Source of the DNA: Heterocephalus glaber
Taxonomy: Eukaryota > Chordata > Mammalia > Rodentia > Bathyergidae
Direction of reading: 5' to 3'
DNA: 64,000 nucleotides
Assembly (NCBI RefSeq): GCF_000247695.1
Contig: NW_004624843.1
Location: forward strand, 2,061,890 to 2,125,889
Below, in pieces: positions 27,601-39,600 of this stretch. The notes under the pieces are model-generated. The model saw only the letters and a list, made by a program, of their open reading frames with translations. It had not been told where the DNA came from and made no database searches. Numbering within the stretch: the stretch's first letter is position 1; the number at the start of each line of letters is the position of its first letter. The position numbers and the translations under genes were made by a program.

Positions 27601-30600
27601 CTGGTGACAAGTCCTATTATTTCCAGAACAACATGAAAGAAGCCCTCTTTCCTAAAGTATGTCTCCTTTTTTAAACAAAGTTTTATTAAGTTAAAATGAA
27701 TTTGCTTTACGTGTAAGGCAATGATTCTTAGTCCTCTTACAGAATTGTGTAACTATTGCCACAATCTAGTGTTAGCCTATGATACTGTACATGAGTAGAC
27801 ATTGTTTCATCTGTAGTATACATGACAGTATCTCTTCTTTCCTTAGGGACATTTGGCAGAAATCATTTCCCTGTCATTTGACACCTCCGGAAACAGAATC
27901 ATTACAGGGTCTTTTGATCACACAGTCATAGTGTGGGACACTGCCACTGCAAGGTATTTCTTAATTCTTAGGAATTTAAAAATTTGCAGCTGGGGCTGAA
28001 GAAGACGCTATGTTATTTGTTATTTTAACCTCGACAGTATTAAATATTCTTTTGATTTCATAGGAAAAGGATACATTGATAGCATAAAGTAATTTATTCT
28101 TCAATCATATGTTTGATTTACAAAATAATTGTCCCCAGAATTTTGGGCCGATAATACAAAACAGTAATAGAAAGGGAGAATATTAGCAATAGCCTGATTA
28201 TATAGCTATGATTTAACCAGTGCACTATGTAATCAAATTTCAATGACTTGTTATAATGGTAGGTATGATTAAATATAAATGAATAACATGAATACATAAA
28301 TCTTGTACTTAATTTCCCAAATTTAATTTAATCCAAGAACTTCAATTTCCTTCCTAACGATCTTTGGTCCTAGTTGCTAAGAAGTTAGCTAAATTAGCAT
28401 ATTTGTGTTGGAAAACTCCACTCTTGCCTGCATTTCGACAAGAGGTTCATTATCAGGAGTACCAACTGGGATGAGCTCAATCATAAATGAAAAGGAAAAG
28501 CCTTCCAACCTCCATGTGTTGTTTCTGAACAACCAGGGTCTGCTGATCGGGTGTAAGAGCGCTTCTGGAATTTGTTACCCTTTCCACTCTGAAATGTTTT
28601 CTTAAATAATGAATTTTTCACAAAATTATTTTAATTGTGATATTGATGGAGTACAATGTGATGATTCAATACATATTTAGGGTGTAATGAGCAAGGTAGG
28701 GTAGTTAGTATTTCCATCTTCCTACACCTTTCATTTCAAAACTTCTGATTAACATGTAATAATTGTCCATGTCCTGGAGTACAGGGTAACATTTCAATGC
28801 AAATATGCAATATATCCTGTCAAAACCAAAAACTTAATGAAAGTGGAGGACTTTATGTTGAGTGAAATAACTTAGACACTGTAAATGTTATCTTTGATTC
28901 TTTAAACTTGAAGTACAGTTTTGTTGAAATTAGTAGCTTCCTTTTGAGCTCTAGTTGAATTTCTGTTTCATTCTCAAAGATATTTTGTAAAAATCGAAAT
29001 TTACGATACTTCACAGAGATGGGCTTGAGCCCTTATTTTGTGCATACCCTGGAGAGAGCTCTTGGGACACTTCCGTGCATTTCTCTCTCGTAGGAAGGTG
29101 CACACCCTGATCGGTCACTGTGCTGAGATAAGCAGCGCTGTGTTCAACTGGGATTGCTCTCTAATACTGACTGGCTCCATGGACAAGACCTGCATGGTGA
29201 GCTCAAGAAGCATATGTGCTTTCCATCGGGTCCATATTCTTTGCATTATCTCAGGTTTGTACTGTAACATAAACAAATTGCAAAGGTGATATGAAATTGA
29301 GCTATTTATTTTTATATAATAACTAGTAATATTTGATCTCAAGTTTCACATTTTCCAAGCCTGAAGGAATTATGAGGTGGTAAAACAATTTTGATTGCTT
29401 TAAAAGTCTTACTATCTTATTTGAAAGGGCACCTTATGTTTGTTTAATGTCAAGATGTTCATTTATTAAATTTTGATTTAGCGTGGCCATCAAGGAGCCT
29501 CAGTTAAGTGTCTCCCTGCCTGTAAGTTTGTGCACATTACAAAATGGTTGCTAAGAACATATGCTCTGTAATTATCATTTGACTGTCTATGAATTGTACA
29601 ATAATATTATAATGTACTTTTCATTTTCTGGCCTTCTAATTTGGAACATTATCATCTAATGTGCACCTGATAAAAAGAGCACCCTTCTTAAATCACTAAA
29701 GCATATACTTGGGGTTTGTTTTCTTTTCCTAATGCTGTGGTAGACTGATGCCACTAATGTAGCAGACTAATGTCTGACCTTGATCTTCTGTGACCTAAGT
29801 GGGCCTTGCCAGATGATTGGATGTGGTCTCTGGTCATTAATCAAGGCAAAACTAATGAACAAGTGAGAATTACACACACAGTTTTGGCGTAGTTATTTAA
29901 GCAGCTATTAGCATGTTGTAAGACCACTGGCCATCTTTGCACTTTAAGCAGATCAGTTTCTTTCTTTAACTGCAGTTGTGGGATGCTACAAATGGAAAAT
30001 GTGTGGCAACCTTAACAGGCCACGATGATGAAATACTAGACAGCTGCTTTGATTATGCTGGAAAGCTTTTCGCAACTGCTTCAGCTGATGGTAGGTAATC
30101 TACTAATATATTTAATTTATAGAGGAATTAGTACTCTGCTTGTGTCTGTCCTACGGATCATAGCCCTGAGTGCAAGATATGGTGGAAATTATATGTACTT
30201 TTTCTCCATGATGACCATACATGTCATTACGGTGTATCTATGTTATACTCTTGATAACCACGTATGATGTTATACATTGTGTTACATCCTTACCTTATAA
30301 ACATACCTATCCATATGCAGGTCTTTGTTTCCCCCATAATAATCTGCAGCAACATTTTGTGCATTATGTCTGCCACATCTTTGTGATAACATGATGATAT
30401 GCTATGAATTGTCTTTTTGGCTACCATTCATAATTCTATACTATGTTTGGTCATCTTACTGATAACCATAAATGTGATGCTGTATTAAGTATGCCTGAAT
30501 TCCAGGAAGAGCATGTGTGATACTAACACTGTATCTCTCATTTTCCTATTGGTCATGTGTGACATTATATTGTGTGTCATTACCCAGTGACCACGTATTA

Positions 30601-33600
30601 TTGTACAGAGGATCTACATCATCTCTTTGCAAGTTATGCTATTATGCTATGCTGTGTTTCCATCTCTTTTGAAGCTATGATTGGTGCTAGGCTGTATCTG
30701 CATCATATCCTTGCTAACAACTTATGACTACAATGTCTGTGTTCTTTCTTTGATTACAATGCACCATACTATACTGTACTATACCATATACTATACTATA
30801 CTATAGTATATATCTGTAATCTCCTGATGGCCCAGTAAGATACTACATTACATACACATCATTTCCCTGATGACCAGGTAGACACAACTCTGTATACATT
30901 ATCTTGTTGATTACTATGTGTGATAATACACTTCACTTGTATCATATTCTTAAAAAACATGTACGATGTTTTACTGTATCCAGCTCATTTCACTGAAAGC
31001 CACACATGCAGTGTGTATCATCTCACTGACATCCACCTTTACTGACCTACCCTGCGTACGTCATGTCTCCTGTATCGGAGTACGCTGCTGTGGGAGACTG
31101 GCACAGATATAGATAGCTCGATCATTTGCAATCCCTTTGCCCCTCATCTCCCCCTGATCTCCTCCCTGTCTCTAAGTCTGCCTTTTTGTTTCCTACCACC
31201 TCTCCTTTGTTTTACTCTTATATATGTTTTAGGTTTCTTATACAATGGAAAGATACAATGTTTAATTTTCCATGCCTGACTTATTTCACTTCATTTTACG
31301 GTTTCACATTCCATTCATTTTCCTGCAAATGATATGATTTCTTTCTTCTTCTTTATGGCTGAATAATATTCCACAGTGGGGGAGAACCTAACGTGACATG
31401 GTAAGATACTCTGATATTTAGATTAATCTAAAAAGTATATGTATGAAAGAGAGGAAAAGTTAGAAAGGGTAAAGAAAAGAGAAAAAAGATATAAGGGCCA
31501 AGAGCTGAGAGACAGAAGGAGGGATGTGGGAGAAAATAGTGAAGGCAGGGAAAGGCAGGAAAGAGGGTAAATGGGAAGAGATGAGGAGGTTGTGGCCAAT
31601 TGCAGAACTGACGGTCAGGAAGAAACAGCTACTGATGTGGTCACATGGGACTGAACCACGTAGAACATGATATAAACAACAAGAGGAAACTCGCATGTGT
31701 AGCTGTAGCCATGAGTCATGCATCCAAAGCCCCCACAGTCAAAAAAATCAAATAAGAAGAAAGGAGGACAATGAACCTTCTCTGTTTGGTTAGGCTGAAC
31801 TGTTGAACAGGCTCGCCCGTTCTGTCTGAAGGGCACTGTGGTCAAGAGCCTCCGGGGTCCTCCGCCTGCCAGCAGGTTGAGGTGCCCCTTCTTTGTTGGC
31901 CGTCAACCTCGGGCTCTCTGGTCCACTTCCTGCCCCAGCTCTGCTGTTTGTTTTACCGGCTCCACCTCTCAGGCCCCATAACTCTCTGCTTACAGCTATG
32001 CCCCTGTCCCACTGAGCCTTTCTCTGCATCAGGCGGGAGGCAGGAGAGGATCCCTGTGTACCATTGGGTGGCTTTTCTCCACCTGCTGCTCTCCCAGGTC
32101 ACCGCTGTACTTCTGCTTGTCAAGTTCCTATCTGACCTTCGAAGCCAGTGGTTTTGAGCCTCTGCAGGTGCAGATCTGAAGTGCTTTCTCCACTTGCAGT
32201 GATCGTGTGTCCCTGTTCTTCACCTTTCCTTGAGATCTCTTTCCAGCCCTTGCATTCGGTGGAGTTTGGGTGGTGAATTCAGTTGGCAGGAGAGACCCCT
32301 CACTGGCAGGGCTCTGCGTCTTTCTTCATCCTTGAATGGCACAAGTCACCACTGCTGCAAGCCCCTGTCTTTCTCATCTTTCTCACAGATCCCACAGTGC
32401 TACTTCTGGATCCCTAGCCAGGACCATGCCCTTTGCCACTGGGGCTTGGCAGCTCTATCCCAGCCAGTGCCTTCTGAGTGACTCCAGCTTACCTTCCCAC
32501 AGGGCCCTGTTCTGTGGAGGCAAATATCTCCTTCTCTGGGCCTTGTTCTGAACAGGAGAAGAGCTGGGCCTGGTGGGCACTGGGCAGTGCCGATGAGACT
32601 GGGTGCCTCTAGGCAGCTACACTGGGCTTCGACCCTCAACGGGACTTGAATGTTTTCCAAGATGGCGCATTAACCAGACCTGGGCTGTGGGAAATGCTGG
32701 GGTCCAGAAGCAGCCCTGCTTCTTATTCTGAACACCTCTGTTACTGGATTTCATCTCTTGGCCTTCTTCTTCAAGGTGCCTTCCCTTGGCTGGGTTTTGT
32801 CTCCATCCCATGTGCTTGCTACCTTGGTGAGCATCTCATATGTACTGTGAGTCCAGCTGCCTCTGGCTCACCACGATGGAATCTGCTGTGGACCTGCTAA
32901 CTCTATATCATCTTCTGGCCACCATTGTCACGTGACACAATGATCGTGGGTCATGCTTTACCATGTCTGTGTTATATCCTTGATGACCTTTTAAAACACT
33001 ACACTTTGTGTTGCCTTCCTACACCTTACACAATGCTATATGATGTTCCTATTATTTAATGATTCCATGTATGAATCTGTATTGTATCTTTTTAATTTTT
33101 TAAAAATCTGCGCAAGATGCCATGCTGTATGTACATCAAGTTCTTGAGAATGATATGTGGTTCTATAATATATATTATCTCCATAGTAAACATCTATAGG
33201 TTTTACTGTTTGACTCAAGGCCTTGAAAGCACTTTATGAAGCTATATAATGTTTCATCTTATTACTCTCATATATCACAATACAATATAATGTCTCTCTT
33301 TACCACATATATTGCTGTATTGTCATGTCCTTGATAACTATGTAAAATGCTACCCAGTGTCTATTTCCTCTTCCTGATAACTACACATAATGTGTACTAA
33401 TATTTGGATTATGACCATAACAACCCTGTATGATACTGTACTATATTTCATCTGACTGTGCACAATTCTTTGTTACACTGTGGCTGTGTTGTCACCTTGA
33501 AAGTTACATATGATGATACATTATTTATTTCTGCATTATTTTGTCGACAGCTATTTTTCATGTTCCACAATGTCAGCCAGACATTTTTAATGAGCCTGTG

Positions 33601-36600
33601 TGCTTTTTAAGTATCTTTGCTAGCTCTTGACAACCATGGAAGATGCAACATTATGTCTTTGTTATCTCACTGAGATCATGTAGGATATTATATCTGCGGC
33701 ACCACCCTAAAAACAGGATGCTACTCTATGCCTAATAATTTCCTTGGCAACTGTGTATGATTGTATACTTTTGTATACTGTATCTACATTTTCTTAAGAG
33801 CAACAAAGTTTCAGTGTAGTTCCATACATTTTTAAATAATTGTGCATAATGTTATACCCTGAGTAATATTACTGATGACAGTACATAATGCTGAGGTGTC
33901 TATGACATTAATTTGATAGCCATACCTAAAATTACACTATATCTGCAAATCTGCTTAACAAGCACATGTGATACTATTCTATGACTGTGCTATCTCTTTG
34001 GTAACCATATATGATATTTAAACTAAGGTTCTTCTCTTTAACAAAAACATATTATGAATGTCCGTGTTCATGTCATCCTCTTGAAAACCAAATGTGATGC
34101 TGTGCTATAGCTAGGTCATTCTTTGATGACCTCACGGAGCGTTACTCTGTTTTGTATCCTTCCTAGTTAACCATGTGTTATATGCGCATATCTATGATGA
34201 GCATGTATGATGCTGGGCTATATCCGTGTCATCTCTTGATCACAACATATGTTGCTACACTACGCGTCATCTCTCTGTAGTGCACATACAACTCTACAGC
34301 ATTATTTTATTATCTGCCTGATGGCGATGTATGACATCACACTGTGTCTTTTTCATATCCCTGACAACCACACATCATGGTATACGATGTCTATATTATA
34401 TGATGCCCTTGTACAACGCACACGATGTCTACCTCTACTTCTAGATACTGCATCCAATCCTACACTACATTGGAATCATCTCATGGATGATCATCTCATT
34501 GGTGCTCTACTATTTTTGTCTCATCCTGACTCTAAACTGTGTTTGCGTCATCTTGTCAGAATTGTGTGCATTATACCTTGGTCATCTTTCTGATATTCAT
34601 AGATGACATGACACTATATCTGCATCATCTCTGTGATAGGTGATTTGACCATAATCTATGTTTATTTCATCTCCCTCATGACTACCCAAGACACCAAGCT
34701 ATTTCTGTTTCTTCTCCCACGTAATCATATATGATACTACCTGATGTCTGCAACATTTCTCCAGTGACCACATTCACACTCTATCTTTGTCACCATCTGT
34801 GAAAGCGTAGCATGCTGTACTATGACTGTGCCATTGTTCTGACAATCATGCATGAGTCTACACTACATCTAAGCTGTCCCTCTGTCAAGGGTGTATGATG
34901 CTACATATATCTGTCTGGTTCCTCTAAAGACCATAATTGACCCTACATTATGTGTGCATAAGTTTCCAAGCCATTTAAGAAATCTGGCCAAGTGAAATGC
35001 TTTATCCTCGCATGTCTTTTTCTTAGATTTCTCTGATTTTCCCTTTGCGATTAACATGCTTTTAAGGAGCCACATATCTTGCGTGTTATCATGAGTTGCA
35101 GAATTTTACCAGTGATTTATTTTAGTTATCCAGCCATTATTTTACTATTGTCTCCCTTTTCAAAATTATGTCTGCCTGCTTGCTCTCTTACTAGGATTTC
35201 TCAGTGGTGGTCTTTAGATACAAATCCTGTTTATATTATAAATGTTAACCCTCTGAGTTGGGGGAATTTTGTTTTTTAAAGTAGCAATTTACTTTTTCAT
35301 CTTTTCATAGATTTTGGCTTTTAAAAACCAGCCTTTACCTGTAATTGATCCACACGTTTCATTTTAAATACCATTCACATTGACAGAGCGGATTTATGTA
35401 ACACTATGAACTGAAGTAGGTGCTTTGTGCCCGGGGTTGTATGAGCAGCGTGGTGAATACGAGTGAAGAAAGGAGATGAATCAATGTCCCCGTGGAGTTA
35501 TGGTGTGGAAAGGACGACAGAACACAGGCAGTGCCACATGCGTATTTCATGCAGGATGCCGGAGTCCACAGAATGGGGAAAGGTGGTCACCCATATGGGG
35601 GAGGAGCACAGTTGGAAGTTAGGATGCTGAGAGGTGGAGGAGGATAATATGCAAGTTCCGTTCTTTTTTTAATTTTCTATTTTTCTTTGCTGGGTTTTCA
35701 GTAGTGGAAACTGAACCAGGGCCTTTGCACTGAGCTACAACCCAGGCCCTTTTATTTTTTATTTTGAGAAAGGGTTTTGCTAAGTTGTTAAATTGCCAAG
35801 GCTGGGATCAAGCTTTCGATCCTCCTGCCTCAGCCTTCCAAGTGCTAGGATTATGGGTGTTTGTCACCATGGCCAGCTCCCTTCATCTTGGTTTTTCTGG
35901 CTCTGTCATCAAGTATTTTTCCAAGCAGCGACTCTAATCTTTCTTTGTTCAATAAAATGTTACTAAAAAATTCTCTTTTTTTTAAAAAAAATTTTGAAGT
36001 GTTTTATAGGTCTCTTCATTCTGCACGTCCTAAGGAATCCTGATGTTTGAATCATCTTTGGCCAACCCTTTTACTTATCTTTGCTCTTAATTTCCTTTAA
36101 AGTTATATCCTTGTTTTTCTTCCGTATTGAAATTAACCTCAAGTCTCATTTTCTTTGGTGTTCCTATTTCATATTTATCTGCAAAATTTCAAGCCATATG
36201 ATTTATGTTTTCTGAAGTTTAGAAATATGCTTTTGTAAAATTTAAAGTAAAGGTCTGTGCAGCATTTACTAGCAGATTCTTAAAACATTTTGGCCTCTTT
36301 CCTTTAAGGATTTTGAAACATCCGGTTAAGTAGAAAGTTTTGTGTTTTTAATCACATATATTCTGAAATGGTAGGGTTATATTTTACTCGTTTTTTTCTA
36401 CTTCCTCCTAAAGTTGACACTTTCAGAAAGGTAAGTAAAATAATTTGTTGAGAAATTTTACTTTTAATGTTGTGCTGCAATTTGTGATAAGCAAGCATCT
36501 ACAACGGCTAAATCCATTGTAACTTTTGTTGGGACAACAGTTTGACTATTGATGTTTTTTCTTCCTGTTTATATTTATCTCCCTTATTCTTAATTCTAAG

Positions 36601-39600
36601 GAAATTTACATATTATTTCTTCACTCACTTATCAAATCTACCAGCCAATTATTCCATCCATCCATCCATCCAGCCAGCCACCCTACATCTTTTTATTGTT
36701 TCTCCATGGTGTTGTGGCACCTCGGGACACCGGGGCTATAGCAGGAAAGAAATATTCTATTACTCTTTCTGAGCAAAGGGGCTCCTGGAAGCTGTCCTTG
36801 GCTCACTGCCTATGCCCCATGCTCCCTCGCATCTCCAAGGAACAGTGCACTGAGGGGCTGTGAACCGCCCTGAGCAGAAACCCCACTTGGCATCTCATGC
36901 GGGTCTTGCTGCTCGGATCATCACCTGCCTCTTGAAACTTGCTCTGGTCTCTTTGTTCCCTTTAAAATCTTTTTTCTTTCTGGTTCTTGCCCCATGCCTC
37001 CTCTTCTACCTTGGAATCTATTACCTCTTTTAAATAAGGTCAGGGACAGAGAGGAACTGCCTTTCACACTTTTCTGCAGTGGGATCAGCTCACATTTAGA
37101 GGATTAAGTGGCTGCTCTCACTCTAGGAAAGAAGATGAATTCATCACAGAGCTCCTGTGTCAGAGGACAGGTAATGAGGTAATTCATGGTCTTGGGGCCA
37201 AAGTGCTGCATTTCAAATGAACTGATCCATATCCCTGCCCCTCTCAAACAGGAGCGGCCAGAGTTTACGAGACAGCCACAAGAAAGTGCATCGCCAAACT
37301 GGAAGGTCACGAAGGGGAAATTTCAAAGGTGAGTTGCTCTTCCACTTGGAACAGTTCATTGACTTTGAAAAAATAAGCAGCACAGTCCGTATAAGTAGTT
37401 TTATTGGTACAGAAGTCTGTTCAATTTTATCATTTTGTCCAGAAATCATTGTAATGTATCCTTCCTCCAAACATAGCACAATAAATGATTTCTAGAACAT
37501 TTAAAAAGTGTAAAACAGCATTCTGTTCAACCATCAGCAAAAGACTTAGCTGAAAATACATAATATAGCAATTTATGGAGCTTATGAGGTGCCAGGAAGT
37601 CCCGTTATAGTAAACACTCAAGTTTATTGTCCCCAAAGCGTTCTGTGTAGCGAGTATCAAGTGTTTTGTAAATTAGATGCAACTGAGAAAGTATTTCCTG
37701 GAAATACTAAGCACTTAAGGTTTATAATTATCCATTTTGAAATCACAAAGTTGCATCTTAGGATTTTGTGTAAACTTTCCCTGAAAGCTTATTCACAGAG
37801 CAGAGCCGCCCAGTCAGTTTTTGTATTCATATTTGTACCATCGCAGCATGGGAGAGTCTGCTGCGACTTGGGTCTTTTGCCTTCTGACTCGGAGAAATTC
37901 TTGGTCTCGTATCTGAGATCATCTTTGCTCCTTCCTTATGTAATATCAGCCTGATGGTTTCCGGCCTCTGGAGGCTCCGTTTAGGGCCTGGATCCGCCCC
38001 ACATTGGACTCTTACCTCTCTCACCTCTGCACCTGCACCTGGTGGCCGTGGGCCTGTGGCTGGTCAGTGCTGAGATAAAGCCCAAGTCCTTCCCATAGGC
38101 GGAGAAACACAGAGGTGGCGGGAGGGGCCGGGAAAGTGGGGCGTGGATGTTGGGGAGCCGAGGTCATGTTCCCAAGTGTCCGGCTAGATAGCTACTGACG
38201 TGTCTGGCATTTCCTCTCAACAGGTACGCATCTGTACTTGTGAATGTGTGAATAGAAAGAGGTTCTTTGTTATTAAGTTTTGTGCTTGTTAAGTGAATAT
38301 GTCACTTACGGAATTTCCACGTGGCAGTGGCATTTCTGTCGGGTCCAAAGCTATTCATTCAATCATTTATTCACTCAGCAAATGTGTTTTGAGAGCTTCC
38401 ATTGTCTGGGCATTGTGCAGGTATGGAGGACACAGCGATGAGTCATGGACGTAGCCCTCTCTCCTCAAATCTTCAGGCAGAGGACAGGGCTGAAATCATT
38501 GTCTCCTGATGACTAGAGAGGGAGTGAAGAGGGACTTCAGTCTCAGTCAGTTTTCTTGTCACTGGGACAAGTATCTGACACCAGCAATTTAAAGGAGGAG
38601 AAGTTCATTTTGGTTCGGTTACGGTCCATGGTTGTCTGGCTTCGTGGCAGAAATGGCAGAGCAGAGGGAAAAGTCACAGAGGTCATGAAGCACAGTGAGA
38701 GATGAGAGGAGGCAGTGACAGAAACAGACCCTTCTGGGCCACACCCCCAGTGACCCACCTTTTCTGACTTGGTCCCACCTTCTAACAGCACCTTCAGCCA
38801 TAGATTCATCCAGTGGATCAACCCACTGATGAGTACAGCATGCCCATGGCCCAGCTACCTTCAAAAAGTCCCACTTCTGAACATATGAGACATTTGGGGG
38901 ACATTCTAGATCTAAACCGTAAGGAATGGGGGACCAATTGGTGTCTGGCTGCAGATCAGATCCAGGTTGACAGTGCCTGGCACTTTGGAGGCATTCAGAC
39001 CTCATTATGGAGAAAGTGCTGGGCTTCCATAGCAATAGATGAGAAAGTCCCTTCTCGTAGACCTGGACATTCACTTATTCCATGGCACAGTGAGTGATAA
39101 AAGGAATCTATGCTTTTAATTACCGAAAGTCATGTTGCAGAGATGGCATGGGGCTTTACATATGATAGATCCTGCCTTGGGTCTTCATCCACAGCAGGGT
39201 TCTCTTCATCTGAACAAAGAAGGAAGGCATCACGAGTCTTTGGAAAGAAGCTAGGTAGGAAATACTCAAATTATAATAATGCTTTGGTCTTTATCCTTAG
39301 AATCGGGAAGGGGTCGTTAATTAAACTTTTCCATCTAGATGGCCAATTTTCATGCCCCTATAACATTTTTCCCATTATGAAGAAATTGTTCTGTGTAAGA
39401 GTAAGTAAGTACTGGGCTGGAGAGATGATAGGTGCTTAGTTATGTCCTATTTTCATTGATGAAAATTGATTGGAACTATTACATAAACATGCGATCATTT
39501 TTCTTTCTTCTCTCTCTTTTTTTAGATTTCTTTCAACCCCCAAGGCAACCGCCTTCTGACTGGCAGCTCTGACAAAACAGCTCGAATCTGGGATGCTACC

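Noticed and set aside
29038..29289. 83-codon frame read as a separate small gene
   Set aside because: It is DAW1 exon 9 (29094-29196) with intron sequence read through on both sides.
34249..34593. 114-codon open frame
   Set aside because: Made by the minisatellite units; the 42-base period is a multiple of three and keeps frames open.
30205..34960. CRISPR array
   Set aside because: Units are diverged and contiguous without unique spacers, and the genome is mammalian.
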